A stretch of 64,000 nt of DNA from Thermocatellispora tengchongensis (GTDB taxonomy: Bacteria > Actinomycetota > Actinomycetes > Streptosporangiales > Streptosporangiaceae), in the NCBI RefSeq assembly GCF_014202315.1, contig NZ_JACHGN010000005.1, positions 293,128 to 357,127 of the forward strand, in the 5' to 3' direction. Of the stretch, positions 12,387 to 22,037 are shown piece by piece. The notes beneath the pieces were generated by a model, which saw only the letters and a list, made by a program, of their open reading frames with translations, ran no database searches and was not told the origin of the DNA. Positions within the stretch are counted from its first letter, which is position 1, and each line of letters opens with the position of its first letter. Made by a program: the position numbers and the translations under genes.

Positions 12387-13052
12387 ATGAACGCGATGCT
12401 GCTGCTCCTGGCCGACTCCCGGCTGCCGGCGGGCGGGCACGCCCACTCGGGCGGCACGGAGCAGGCGGTCGCGTCGGGGGCGGTGCACGACGTGGCGAGC
12501 CTGGCGGCGTTCCTGCGCGGCCGGCTGGCCACGGCGGGCCTGGTCGCGGCCGGGCTGGCCGCCGCGGCGGTGACCGCCTCCGGTGCCGGCTGGGCGGAGC
12601 TGGACGCGGAGGCCGACGCGCGTACGGCATCGCCCGCGCAGCGGGAGGCGGCGCGCACCCAGGGCCGGCTGCTGCTGCGGGTGGCGCGGCGCATCTGGCC
12701 GGCGCCCGCCCTGGACGAACTGGCGGCGGCGGTGCCCAGCCCGCACCACCCGGTCGTGCTGGGCGCGGTGGCCGCCGCCACCGGATGCTCGCCGAGGGAC
12801 GCCGCGCTGGCCGCCGCCTACAACGCGGTCACCGGCCCCGCCACCGCCGCCGTACGCCTGCTCGGCCTGGACCCCGTCGAGGTCCACCGCCTGCTCGCCG
12901 GCCTGGCCCCGGCGCTGGAGGACACGGCGGCCACCGCCGCGTCGGCCTGCGCCGCCGGAGAGTCGGCCCGCCTGCCCGCTCACGCCGCTCCCGCGCTCGA
13001 CCTGCTCGCAGAACAGCACATCCGCACCGAGGTACGACTGTTCATCTCATAG
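12387..13052 (+). CDS. ureF: urease accessory protein UreF
   Basis: About 221 residues, all-helical. UreF joins UreD and UreG in the chaperone complex that carbamylates the active-site lysine and inserts nickel. Family features are the N-terminal '[24 protein letters not shown]' and a C-terminal '[43 protein letters not shown]'. The start is uncertain: GTG 12381, ATG 12387 or ATG 12396. I prefer 12387, which has GGGG about 5 bases upstream. Confidence 0.9.
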   Translation: MNAMLLLLADSRLPAGGHAHSGGTEQAVASGAVHDVASLAAFLRGRLATAGLVAAGLAAAAVTASGAGWAELDAEADARTASPAQREAARTQGRLLLRVARRIWPAPALDELAAAVPSPHHPVVLGAVAAATGCSPRDAALAAAYNAVTGPATAAVRLLGLDPVEVHRLLAGLAPALEDTAATAASACAAGESARLPAHAAPALDLLAEQHIRTEVRLFIS

Positions 13053-13086
13053 ACCTGCCGATCGCTTGAAAAGGACGGTACCGACC

Positions 13087-13776
13087 ATGGGCGGTAACCA
13101 CGCCGACCACCACCACGCTCCCGACGGCCACGGCCGGGCCCTGCGCCTGGGCATCGGCGGACCCGTCGGCAGCGGCAAGACCGCGCTCGTCGCGGCGCTG
13201 TGCCGCACCCTGGGGCCGTCGATGCGGCTCGGCGTGGTGACCAACGACATCTACACCACCGAGGACGCCGACTTCCTGCGCCGCGCGGGCGTGCTCGACC
13301 CCGAGCGCATCAGCGCCGTGCAGACCGGCTGCTGCCCGCACACCGCGATCCGCGACGACATCGCGGCCAACATCGACGCGGTGGAGGGCCTGGAGGAGCG
13401 GTTCGGCCCGCTCGACCTGGTCATCGTGGAGAGCGGCGGCGACAACCTGACCGCGACGTTCAGCCGCGGCCTGGCCGACAAGCAGATCTTCGTGCTGGAC
13501 GTCTCCGGCGGCGACAAGGTGCCCCGCAAGGGCGGCCCCGGCGTGACCACGGCCGACCTGCTGCTGATCAACAAGACCGACCTGGCCCCGCTGGTCGGCG
13601 CGGACCTGACGGTGATGTCGCGCGACGCGGCGGCGGTGCGCGACGGCAAGCCGGTGCTGTTCACCTCGTTGCGCGAGGACAGGGGCGCGCACTCGGTGGC
13701 CGAGTGGGTGACCGGGCTGGTGCACGACTGGGCCCACCACCACCGCGCCCCGGCGCCGACCACCTCCACGGCGTGA
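13087..13776 (+). CDS. ureG: urease accessory GTPase UreG, His-rich N-terminus
   Basis: 229-residue SIMIBI GTPase that delivers nickel. P-loop [11 protein letters not shown], the metal-binding Cys-Pro-His motif in '[13 protein letters not shown]', '[14 protein letters not shown]' and the guanine-specificity NKTDLAP are all present. The first 18 residues hold a His-rich tract ([12 protein letters not shown]) and the C-terminus has HHH. UreE, the usual His-rich nickel chaperone, is absent from the operon, so the tract may store nickel. Its TGA overlaps the GTG of ureD. Confidence 0.96.
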   Translation: MGGNHADHHHAPDGHGRALRLGIGGPVGSGKTALVAALCRTLGPSMRLGVVTNDIYTTEDADFLRRAGVLDPERISAVQTGCCPHTAIRDDIAANIDAVEGLEERFGPLDLVIVESGGDNLTATFSRGLADKQIFVLDVSGGDKVPRKGGPGVTTADLLLINKTDLAPLVGADLTVMSRDAAAVRDGKPVLFTSLREDRGAHSVAEWVTGLVHDWAHHHRAPAPTTSTA

Positions 13777-14603
13777 CCGCGCCACCAGACCGGGCCCAGT
13801 CAGAACGAGCACAGCCGGAACGAGCGCTGTCGGAACGAGCGCGGGATGACCGGGCGCAGGCGGACCGGGCCCAGGCGGGCTGGGCGCACGCACCGGGCCG
13901 GGCCGCGCGTTCGATCCACGCGCGGGCGGCCGTCGTCGCCGAGGCCGGGCCCGGCGGGCGCACCCGGCTGACGACGCTGCGCTCGGCGCCCCCCTTGACG
14001 CTGCGGCAGACCGGCCCGGAGCGGGTGCACCTCGTCTCGACCGCGGCGGGCCCGCTGGGCGGCGACCATCTGGAGCTGGACATCCTGGTCACCGAGGGCG
14101 CCACCCTGGAGCTGGGCTCGATCGCCAGCACGCTGGTGCTGCCCGGCCCGGGGCGCTCGGCGATGGTGGTGACCGCGCAGGTCGCGGCGGGCGGCAGGCT
14201 CACGTTCGCGCCCGAGCCGACCGTGCTGGCCGCCGGGTGCGACCACGCCATGACCGTACGCCTGGCGCTGCACGCCGACGCGTCGGCGTACTGGCGGGAG
14301 GAGATCGTCTTCGGCCGGCACGGCGAGACCCCCGGGCGCTGCCACGCCCGCTTCGACGCCACGGTGGACGGCCGGCCGCTGCTGCGGCAGGAGTTCACCG
14401 TGGGCGACCCGGCCGTGGACGGCAGCCCCGCGGTCTACGGCGACGCCCGCTGCGTGGGGAACGTGCTCGTCGCGGGCCCCGGGTTCACGCACCCGGAGCC
14501 GGGCGTGGCCCCGGGGCGGGCGGTGCTGCCGCTGGCCGGTCCGGGCACGCTGATCTTGGCCCTCGCCCCCGACGCGGTGGAGCTGCGCCGCCGCCTGGCG
14601 TAG
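13773..14603 (+). CDS. ureD: urease accessory protein UreD with repeat extension
   Basis: 276 residues. UreD (UreH) binds apo-urease and forms the scaffold for UreF and UreG. The core starts near residue 40 ('[32 protein letters not shown]') and includes '[20 protein letters not shown]', '[11 protein letters not shown]' and '[13 protein letters not shown]'. The first ~38 residues are a degenerate pentapeptide repeat not expected in the family. The start GTG overlaps the ureG stop, but a shorter native start inside the repeat cannot be ruled out because no ATG is available there. Confidence 0.9.
   Translation: MTAPPDRAQSERAQPERALSERARDDRAQADRAQAGWAHAPGRAARSIHARAAVVAEAGPGGRTRLTTLRSAPPLTLRQTGPERVHLVSTAAGPLGGDHLELDILVTEGATLELGSIASTLVLPGPGRSAMVVTAQVAAGGRLTFAPEPTVLAAGCDHAMTVRLALHADASAYWREEIVFGRHGETPGRCHARFDATVDGRPLLRQEFTVGDPAVDGSPAVYGDARCVGNVLVAGPGFTHPEPGVAPGRAVLPLAGPGTLILALAPDAVELRRRLA
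13788..13892 (+). repeat. in-frame 15-bp degenerate repeat at the 5' end of ureD
   Basis: Seven units of 15 bases encode [A/D/S/P]-[E/D]-R-A-[Q/L/R] pentads (such as [25 protein letters not shown]). The first copies are the most alike (GGAACGAGCG core) and later ones decay. The period of exactly five codons keeps the ureD frame open. Confidence 0.8.
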
Positions 14604-14637
14604 CCGCCGCCCGCCGGCCTGCCATGAGTCGTAACCG

Positions 14638-15576
14638 TCAGTCGTAGAAGCCGAGGCGGCGGAGCTGCTTGGGGTCGCGCTGCCAGTCCTTGGCGACCTT
14701 GATCCGCAGGTCCAGGTAGATCCGGGTGCCGAGCAGCGCCTCGATCTGCTTGCGGGCGCGGGTGCCGACCTCCTTCAGCCGCTCGCCGCGGTGCCCGATC
14801 ACGATCGCCTTCTGCGAGGGGCGCTCGACGAACATGTGGGCGTAGACGTCGAGCAGGTCGTCGCGGCCCTCGCGGGGCGCCATCTCCTCCACCACGACCG
14901 CGATCGAGTGGGGCAGCTCGTCGCGCACGCCCTCCAGCACGGCCTCGCGGATCAGCTCGGCGACCAGGACCTGCTCGGGCTCGTCGGTCAGCTCGCCGCC
15001 GGCGTACAGCGGGGGGCCCTCGGGGAGGCGATCGACGAGCAGGCCGGTCAGCACGTCGAGCTGCTCGCCGCGCTGCGCCGAGACCGGGACGATCTCCGCG
15101 AACTCCGCGAGCTGCGACACCGCGAGGAGCTGTGCGGCGACCTGCTCGCGGGAGGCGAGGTCGGTCTTGGTGACGATCGCCAGGACCGGGGTCTTCTTCA
15201 CCGCGGCCAGCTTCTCGGCGATGAACCGGTCGCCCTTGCCGATCGGCTCGTCGGCGGGCACGCAGAAGCCGATCACGTCCACCTCGGTCAGGGTGGACAG
15301 CACCAGGCTGTCCAGCCGCTCGCCGAGCAGGGTGCGCGGGCGGTGCAGGCCGGGCGTGTCGACGATGACGAGCTGGGCGTCGGGGCGGTGCACGATGCCG
15401 CGGATGGCCCGGCGCGTGGTCTGCGGCTTGGACGAGGTGATCGCCACCTTGGTGCCGACCAGCGCGTTCATCAGCGTGGACTTGCCGACGTTCGGCCGCC
15501 CCACGAAGCACGCGAACCCGGCGCGGAACCCCGGCGGGGCCTCGCCCGGCAGTGTGGGCTGCGGCGGCGCGGTCAT
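14638..15576 (-). CDS. era: GTPase Era, ribosome assembly factor
   Basis: 312-residue GTPase that binds the 3' end of 16S rRNA during 30S maturation. G1 GRPNVGKST, the switch region 'PQTTRRAIRGI', G3 DTPGLH, G4 TKTDL and G5 'VSAQRGEQ' are followed by the C-terminal KH domain with 'IGHRGERLKEVGTRARKQIEALLGTRIYLDLRIKVAKDWQRD'. ATG 15576 overlaps the stop of the preceding gene (ATGA). It is the last gene of a leftward operon and converges on ureD with a 34-bp gap. Confidence 0.97.
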   Translation of the reverse strand: MTAPPQPTLPGEAPPGFRAGFACFVGRPNVGKSTLMNALVGTKVAITSSKPQTTRRAIRGIVHRPDAQLVIVDTPGLHRPRTLLGERLDSLVLSTLTEVDVIGFCVPADEPIGKGDRFIAEKLAAVKKTPVLAIVTKTDLASREQVAAQLLAVSQLAEFAEIVPVSAQRGEQLDVLTGLLVDRLPEGPPLYAGGELTDEPEQVLVAELIREAVLEGVRDELPHSIAVVVEEMAPREGRDDLLDVYAHMFVERPSQKAIVIGHRGERLKEVGTRARKQIEALLGTRIYLDLRIKVAKDWQRDPKQLRRLGFYD

Positions 15577-15899
15577 CGCAGCGTGCCGTCGGGCCCGGCG
15601 GTGAACAGGGCCTTCGCGCCGAGGTCGGTCACGGCGGCCCGGTCGGCCTCGCTCGGCCCCTCGCCCGCGGTGACCAGCGCGGCGGCCTCCAGCGACTCCG
15701 CGCCGCTCGACACGGCCATGGCCACGGCCACCTGGAGCGCCGACAGGGTCAGCGAGGGCAGCGCGACGTTGGTCGCGGAGTAGGTGCGGCCGGTCTCGTC
15801 GCGCACCGCGGCCCCCTCGGCGGCGCCGGTACGGGCGCGGGCGGCGCGCGCCAGCGTGATGATCTTGTTGTCCTCGGGGTCGAGCGTCGCCTCAGTCAC
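15573..15899 (-). CDS. cytidine-deaminase-like protein lacking the catalytic zinc site
   Basis: 108 residues with the overall pattern of small tetrameric cytidine deaminases ('LARAARARTGAAEGAAVRDETGRTYSATNVALPSLTLSALQVAVAMAV'). The expected C-A-E and P-C-x-x-C zinc and catalytic motifs are replaced (LSALQV) or absent. A homologous short ORF directly upstream of era is common in actinobacteria. It is probably not an active deaminase; a structural or regulatory role is possible. It is coupled to era by ATGA and starts 9 bases after the lipoprotein gene. Confidence 0.7.
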   Translation of the reverse strand: MTEATLDPEDNKIITLARAARARTGAAEGAAVRDETGRTYSATNVALPSLTLSALQVAVAMAVSSGAESLEAAALVTAGEGPSEADRAAVTDLGAKALFTAGPDGTLR

Positions 15900-15908
15900 G
15901 GCTCTAGG

Positions 15909-16607
15909 TTACTCAGCCTCGCCGGTGACCTTGGCCGTGACGGCCCTGGCGAAGGCCGCGGTGCGCGCCGGGTCGGCGGTGTCCACACCCGTGTGCACCA
16001 TTGAGATCAGCGTCTGACCGGCGTGGACGAACACCAGGTGCATCTCGTACGGGTAGCCGTCGAGCCTTCCCCGCAGCCGTGCCCCCCGGGCGCCGTCGGC
16101 CAGGTCCCCCACCTCCAGCGGCGCCAGGGTGAAGGAGGTGCCGCGCCCGGGGTCCTGGCGGCGAGCGGGCCGGGCCCTGCCGCACTCGTCCAACGCGTCC
16201 CTGAGCGCGTCGAAGGCGTCGCCGGCGCCGCCCGCGTACCCGGCGACGGCCGCGCTCGCGTACTCGCCGACCCGATCGCCGTCGAAGGCCACCGCGGCCC
16301 GGACCCGGGGCCGCTCCCCCGGCGGACGCCCGGCGGCGGCGTCCAGCAGCGCCCGGCACTCCGCACCGGCGGCCCGGAACGGCGGGCGCCACGCCTCACG
16401 AGGCCGGGCGGAGAACCCCTCCGGCAGCCCCTCCACCGCCTCCAGCAACCCCCGCACCGCGGCCCGCTCCTCGCGCACCGGCGCCTGCCCGAACGTCGGC
16501 CCACCGGCACCGCACCCGGCCAGCACCCCGCAGGCCACCAGCCCCCACGCCAGCCCCCAACTACACCGCCGACTACACCGCCGACTACATCGCCCCAAAG
16601 CCCCCAT
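15909..16607 (-). CDS. putative secreted lipoprotein, sensor-domain-like
   Basis: About 232 residues: a signal peptide ending in lipobox LAGC, then a globular domain with two conserved-looking Cys ('AAGAECRALLDAAAG', 'DALDECGRAR') and a C-terminal 'YEMHLVFVHAGQTLISMVHTGVD'. This resembles the extracellular PknH-like or lipoprotein sensor domains of actinobacteria. The signal region contains three copies of a 12-bp repeat encoding RCSR. ATG 16607 gives a normal signal peptide; GTG 16625 is an alternative. It sits between the CBS gene and the deaminase-like gene. Confidence 0.6.
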   Translation of the reverse strand: MGALGRCSRRCSRRCSWGLAWGLVACGVLAGCGAGGPTFGQAPVREERAAVRGLLEAVEGLPEGFSARPREAWRPPFRAAGAECRALLDAAAGRPPGERPRVRAAVAFDGDRVGEYASAAVAGYAGGAGDAFDALRDALDECGRARPARRQDPGRGTSFTLAPLEVGDLADGARGARLRGRLDGYPYEMHLVFVHAGQTLISMVHTGVDTADPARTAAFARAVTAKVTGEAE

Positions 16608-16982
16608 GAGACGCACATACCCCACGCGGTCCCCGCTCTACGCACGCTCGTCGCGCCGAGCATCCCCTTCCCGATCACCATGGGCACGGTCACCATCCGG
16701 GCCGGGAGTGCCGGAGCAACGCCGGACCTTCCGCGCGACGGGATGACGGCGGGCGCCGGAACCCACGACTCCCCCCCCGCTGCGGGCCTGATGTGGAGGC
16801 TCACGGAGGACACGGTCCTGCGCGAGGCGCACCCGGGTGGCATCACCCCCGGTCACAGCGGCACCGCACGCGACAAACCCGCTTCGCGGACGGCGACGGC
16901 GGCACCGCCCGGACCGACTGCCTGATGGTCGATGCCGGCTCGGCGGTGAGCGCCCGGCTGTGGGCGCCGCAGCTCGAGAACA
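16608..16982. other. intergenic stretch with no convincing gene
   Basis: Overlapping short frames exist on both strands, but none has family features, a good ribosome site or consistent codon bias. The promoter of the lipoprotein-era group should lie just right of 16607; nothing decisive is seen. Confidence 0.4.
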
Positions 16983-17088
16983 CGGCCTGAGAAGGCGGCC
17001 TGAGAAGGCGGCCTGAGAAGGCGGCCTGAGAAGGCGGCCTGAGAAGGCGGCCTGAGGAAGCGGCCCGAGAAAACGGCCTGAGAAAAGG
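16983..17088. repeat. 13-bp tandem repeat array
   Basis: Five identical units CGGCCTGAGAAGG (16983-17047) followed by three diverged copies. The array directly abuts the strong hairpin at 17092-17132. It lies between the lipoprotein and CBS genes and is non-coding in all likelihood. Confidence 0.92.
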
Positions 17089-17091
17089 CGA

Positions 17092-17132
17092 AAGGACGCT
17101 CCCGCCCACCCAGCAAGGGCGGGAGCGTCCTT
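17092..17132. terminator. strong 16-bp hairpin terminator
   Basis: A perfect inverted repeat (17092-17107 with 17117-17132, arms AAGGACGCTCCCGCCC) and a 9-base loop. Short T/A runs follow on either strand (TTAAA on plus, TTTCG on minus). It probably ends the leftward phoH-ybeY-CBS transcript and separates it from the lipoprotein-era genes. Confidence 0.8.
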
Positions 17133-17322
17133 AAACCCAACGAGCGCGTCACGGCCGGTCGCCCGGCCGCGACGTCACTCGTATCCCCCCGGGCCGCCCT
17201 TGCCCGATACCCCTTCCGGCTCGGGCGCCCCTGTCGCGACTCCCGGAGCAGCGGGCGTCGCATCTACATATAAGCGGCGACGGCTTGCAATCCACTTACA
17301 AGGGACTTGCCGGGCAGATGGA

Positions 17323-18627
17323 TCAGTCGTGCTCGGCGGCGGCCGCGACCTTGGCGTCGTCGGAGCCGGCGACCCGGCGGACGACGACCGTGCTGATCCG
17401 GTTGCGGCGTCCGGCCAGGCTCTCGGCGGTGAGCCGCAGGCCCTCCACCACGGCGGTGGAGCCCGCGATGGGGACCCGGCCCAGGGCGTGTGCCAGCAGG
17501 CCGCCCACGGTCTCCACGTCGTCCACGTCGATCTCGGTGTCGAACAGCTCGCCCAGCTCGTTGACCGTGAGCCTGGCGGTCACCCGGACCGAGCCGTCGG
17601 CCAGCCACTCGACGCGCGGGGCCTCCTGGTCGTACTCGTCGGTGATCTCGCCGACGATCTCCTCCAGGACGTCCTCGATCGTGACCAGGCCGGCGGTGCC
17701 GCCGTACTCGTCGATGACGATGGCGAGGTGGATCTGGCGGGCCTGCATCTCGCGCAGGAGCTGGTCGATGGGCTTGCTCTCGGGCACGTACGTCGCCGGC
17801 CGCATCTGGGTCTCGACCCGCTCGGCGCCGCCGCCGTCGCCGGCCTCGTGCACGCGGCGCACGATGTCCTTCAGGTAGGCGATGCCGATCACGTCGTCCT
17901 CGTTCTCGCCCACCACCGGGATGCGGGAGAAGCCGCTGCGCAGCGCCAGCGACAGCGCCTGGTTCAGCGTCTTGCCGCGCTCGATGAAGACCATGTCGGT
18001 GCGCGGCACCATGACCTCGCGCACCAGGGTGTCGCCCAGCTCGAACACCGAGTGGATCATCTCGCGCTCGTCGGGCTCGATCACCCGGCGCTCCTCGGCC
18101 AGATCCACCAGGTCGCGCAGCTCGGCCTCGGAGGTGAACGGGCCCTCGCGGAAGCCCTTCCCGGGGGTGAGCGCGTTGCCCAGCAGGATGAGGAGCTGGG
18201 GCAGCGGGCCGAAGATCCGGGTCAGGCCGTACACGATGGGGGCGCTGGCCAGGGCGATGGGCTCGGCGTGCTGGCGGCCCAGCGTACGCGGTGAGACGCC
18301 CACGATCACGTAGCTGACCACCACCATGGCCGCCGCGGCGGCGGCGTAGGCCCAGCCCTGGTCGCCGAGCAGGTCGATGAAGAGCAGCGTGGCGATGACC
18401 GTGGAGACCAGCTCGCAGCACAGCCGCAGCAGGAGCAGCAGGTTGAGGTAGCGCGGCGGATCGGCCACCACCGCGCGCAGCCGCCGGGACCCGCGCCGGC
18501 CCTCACGGACGAACTCCTCCGCGCGCACCCGCGAGATGCGGGTGAGCGCGGTCTCCGCACTGGCGATCAGGCCGCCGATCACGACGAGGACTACGGCGGC
18601 CAGCACCCATGCGTTGGCCGAACTCAC
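17323..18627 (-). CDS. CNNM/CBS-domain membrane protein (hemolysin C/CorC-related)
   Basis: About 434 residues. An N-terminal DUF21/CNNM membrane region with 3-4 spans ('[13 protein letters not shown]', '[18 protein letters not shown]') is followed by a CBS pair beginning '[17 protein letters not shown]' and '[29 protein letters not shown]'. A C-terminal transporter-associated domain completes it. Related proteins affect Mg2+/Co2+ efflux. GTG 18627 overlaps the ybeY stop (GTGA); an upstream ATG (18651) would extend into ybeY. A position next to ybeY and phoH is conserved in actinobacteria. Confidence 0.88.
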   Translation of the reverse strand: MSSANAWVLAAVVLVVIGGLIASAETALTRISRVRAEEFVREGRRGSRRLRAVVADPPRYLNLLLLLRLCCELVSTVIATLLFIDLLGDQGWAYAAAAAAMVVVSYVIVGVSPRTLGRQHAEPIALASAPIVYGLTRIFGPLPQLLILLGNALTPGKGFREGPFTSEAELRDLVDLAEERRVIEPDEREMIHSVFELGDTLVREVMVPRTDMVFIERGKTLNQALSLALRSGFSRIPVVGENEDDVIGIAYLKDIVRRVHEAGDGGGAERVETQMRPATYVPESKPIDQLLREMQARQIHLAIVIDEYGGTAGLVTIEDVLEEIVGEITDEYDQEAPRVEWLADGSVRVTARLTVNELGELFDTEIDVDDVETVGGLLAHALGRVPIAGSTAVVEGLRLTAESLAGRRNRISTVVVRRVAGSDDAKVAAAAEHD

Positions 18628-19102
18628 GGTTCCGGCCGCACCTCCCGCCACGATTCGAGCAGTTCGGCCTGAAGGCCGAACATCTCGGCGTGTTCCTCGG
18701 GCTCGGCGTGGTCATAGCCGAGCAGGTGCAGGATGCCGTGGGTGCACAGCAGCTCCAGCTCCTCGCGGGCGCCGTGCCCGGCCTCGGCCGCCTGTTTGGC
18801 CGCCACCTGCGGGCACAGCACCACGTCGCCGAGCAGCGCGGGGTCGGACGGGGCGTCGGCCTCCTGCCGGCCCCCGCCGGTGCCGGGACGCAGCTCGTCC
18901 ATCGGGAAGGCCAGGACGTCGGTCGGGCCCGGCTCGCCCATCCACTGCTCGTGCAGCACCGACATGGCCGCCTCATCGACCACCAGGATCGACAGCTCGG
19001 CCAGCGGATGGACGCCCATCTTGCCCAGGACGTGCCCGGCCAGTTCGACCAGGGAGTCCTCGTCGATCTCGACGCCGGACTCGTTGGCCACCTCGATGGT
19101 CA

Positions 19103-19106
<4 letters not shown>
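18624..19106 (-). CDS. ybeY: endoribonuclease YbeY (rRNA maturation factor)
   Basis: 160 residues. The metal-binding motif is intact in '[23 protein letters not shown]' (H-G-x-L-H-L-x-G-Y-D-H) near residues 118-128. The N-terminal '[29 protein letters not shown]' fits the fold. It acts in 16S 3'-end processing and ribosome quality control. ATG 19106 overlaps the phoH stop by 4 bases, and its own stop overlaps the CBS gene. Confidence 0.96.
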
Positions 19107-20185
<1,079 letters not shown>

Positions 20186-20227
20186 GGTTCTCTCACGTCA
20201 TGGTAGCCGCCGGAACCCGCTTCGCGC

Positions 20228-20581
20228 TCATCCGGGAGGCCAGTTCAGCCCACGGCCGCCGATCAGGTGTCCGTGCACGTGGAAGACGGTCTGACCGGCC
20301 GCGGGACCGGTGTTGAACACCAGGCGGTAGCCCTCGGCCGCCACCTCCTCCGCCTCGGCGATGCGGTGGGCGGCCATGATCACCTCATCGGCCAGGCCGT
20401 CGTCGGCCGCGGCGAGCGCGGCGGCGTCGCGGTAGTGCTCCTTGGGGATCACCAGGACGTGCGTCGGGGCCTGCGGATTGATGTCACGGAAGGCGAGAGT
20501 GCGCTCGGTCTCGTGCACGATCGTGGCCGGGACCTCCTTGGCCACGATCTTGCAGAACAGACAGTCGTTGTCCACGATCAT
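20228..20581 (-). CDS. HIT (histidine triad) family nucleotide hydrolase
   Basis: 117 residues: the zinc-type pair in 'CLFCKIVAKEVPA', 'VLVIPKEHYRDAAAL' and the triad HVHGHLIGG near the C-terminus. HINT-like proteins hydrolyse purine nucleoside phosphoramidates such as AMP-lysine. Length and motifs are complete. It lies 42 bases upstream of phoH on the same strand and may share its transcript. Confidence 0.94.
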   Translation of the reverse strand: MIVDNDCLFCKIVAKEVPATIVHETERTLAFRDINPQAPTHVLVIPKEHYRDAAALAAADDGLADEVIMAAHRIAEAEEVAAEGYRLVFNTGPAAGQTVFHVHGHLIGGRGLNWPPG

Positions 20582-20656
20582 AGAGCTCCACCATATCGGT
20601 AAGCGCCGTTGCCAATCGGTAATCCACCGGCGGCTGCACGGTAAGATCCTCCCGGA

Positions 20657-20662
20657 TAGGGT
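20657..20662 (+). promoter_or_regulatory. probable -10 box of the sigma-factor gene
   Basis: TAGGGT (TANNNT) lies 65 bases before the chosen ATG, in the short divergent gap after the HIT gene. No clear -35 is seen. An in-frame GTG at 20665 immediately follows the box and so is unlikely to be the start. Confidence 0.35.
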
Positions 20663-20727
20663 GAGTGTGCAACACTTCAGCGAAACAGATTCTCGGGCGA
20701 GGCCACCGGCGAGGACACGACTGGGTC

Positions 20728-21336
20728 ATGCCCCCAAATGAACCGGAAGAGCGTAGTAAACCCTCGGCGAAGGCTGCGCGTCCCACTGATGTGACCACCG
20801 AGACCCTCGTGGCCGACAGGTCGCTCGGGGCGGTGCCCGTCGGGTGGGATGCCGACATGGCCGTGACGGCGCTCTATAGCGCGCACTATCGGTCACTCGT
20901 GCGTCTCGCAGTGTTGCTGGTCCGCGATAATGCCACCGCGGAGGAAGTCGTGCAGGACGCGTTCGTCGCCATCCATGGCGCCTGGCGCAGGCTGCGCGAT
21001 CCCGACAAGGCGCTCGCCTACCTGCGGCAATCGGTCGTCAACCGATCCCGTTCCGTACTGCGCCACCGCGCGGTCGTGGAGAAGTACGCACCGAAGGGCC
21101 TGCCCGACGCGCCGAGCGCCGAGAACGGCGCCATCGGCGAACTGGAACGATCCGCCGTCATCGAGGCGTTACGCAGCCTGCCCACCCGCCAGCGCGAGGC
21201 CCTGGTTCTGCGGTATTACGGTGACCTGTCCGAAGCCGAGATCGCGAACACGATGGGCATCAGCAAGGGCGCGGTCAAGAGCCACACGGCTCGTGGCATG
21301 GCCGCCTTACGTACCGTTCTGGAGCAGTTGTCATGA
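20728..21336 (+). CDS. ECF-type RNA polymerase sigma factor (SigE-family) with two TTA codons
   Basis: About 202 residues. Region 2 ('YSAHYRSLVRLAVLLVRDNATAEEVVQDAFVAIHGAWRRL') and region 4 ('LPTRQREALVLRYYGDLSEAEIANTMGISKGAVKSHTARGMAALR') are clear. A ~45-residue disordered N-terminus precedes them; the ATG at 20858 would remove it. Leucine codons at 21169 and 21307 are TTA, very rare in such a genome and possibly bldA-dependent. The stop overlaps the next gene (ATGA), a common sigma/anti-sigma arrangement. Confidence 0.9.
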   Translation: MPPNEPEERSKPSAKAARPTDVTTETLVADRSLGAVPVGWDADMAVTALYSAHYRSLVRLAVLLVRDNATAEEVVQDAFVAIHGAWRRLRDPDKALAYLRQSVVNRSRSVLRHRAVVEKYAPKGLPDAPSAENGAIGELERSAVIEALRSLPTRQREALVLRYYGDLSEAEIANTMGISKGAVKSHTARGMAALRTVLEQLS

Positions 21337-21986
21337 CCGAGTCCACCGACGAGCACGGCGATCTTCTCCGCCGGGTGCTCCGGGCGGAGGCGGACGCGGT
21401 GGTGCCCTCCCCGGACGGACTGGAGATCATCCGTGCCCGCATCGAGCAACGCGGCTCACGCGGGCTGTTCTGGTGGCGCGCCGCGGCCTCGGCCGCCGGC
21501 GCGGTGCTGGTCGCCGCCACGGTCGTGATCGTGTGGCCGCAGATCCAGGGCGAGGAACCGCAGCAGCAGACGGTTCAGACGGTCGTGGACGAGACCAGCG
21601 CCCCGGAGATCCGGGCCACCTCGCGCGCGCCCGCGCCCACCGCGGCCACCACGTCGCTGCCCGCCAAGCAGCCGCCGCCGGTCCCGCCGGTGCAGACGCC
21701 GAGCGAGGAGCCCAAGCCGACGGCGCCTGCCCGCACCCCGCGGCAGACTCCTACGCGCTCCGACCCCTGCCCGACTCCGGCCGCGGGCGAGCCCAGGGCC
21801 GGCGCCCGTGACGACTGCCCCGCGGAGGCGACCCCCACTCCCACGCCGACGCCCAGCGACTCCGGCGGCTCCCAGACGCCCGGCGAGCCCTGCCCGGCCG
21901 ACGAGTGCCCGCCCTCCGACGCCGATCCGGCACCCAGCGTGGTCACCACGCCGGTGAACACCGGCGCCGACGCCACCCCCAACTGA
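21333..21986 (+). CDS. single-span membrane protein coupled to the sigma factor (possible anti-sigma)
   Basis: 217 residues: a ~45-residue cytosolic part ('DLLRRVLRAEADAVVPSPDGLEIIRARIEQR'), one membrane segment ('AAASAAGAVLVAATVVIVW'), and a ~140-residue Pro/Thr-rich outside tail with several Cys. The cytosolic part resembles the short N-terminal segments of actinobacterial anti-sigma-like partners, but no zinc-binding H-x3-C-x2-C motif is present. The ATGA overlap with the sigma gene supports functional pairing. The role is inferred from context only. Confidence 0.65.
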   Translation: MTESTDEHGDLLRRVLRAEADAVVPSPDGLEIIRARIEQRGSRGLFWWRAAASAAGAVLVAATVVIVWPQIQGEEPQQQTVQTVVDETSAPEIRATSRAPAPTAATTSLPAKQPPPVPPVQTPSEEPKPTAPARTPRQTPTRSDPCPTPAAGEPRAGARDDCPAEATPTPTPTPSDSGGSQTPGEPCPADECPPSDADPAPSVVTTPVNTGADATPN

Positions 21987-22037
21987 ACCCCCGCCGCCCC
22001 GAGCCGCCCCGCACCCCGCGGATCGGCCCGGCGGACG

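Noticed and set aside
17284..17302. Imperfect palindrome CTTGCAA-N5-TTACAAG after the CBS gene
   Set aside because: It lies just downstream of a stop codon with no promoter in reach; it may be chance in an AT-richer patch.
18624..18651. ATG 18651 as start of the CBS membrane protein
   Set aside because: It would overlap ybeY by 28 bases; GTG 18627 gives the GTGA coupling seen at other junctions of this operon.
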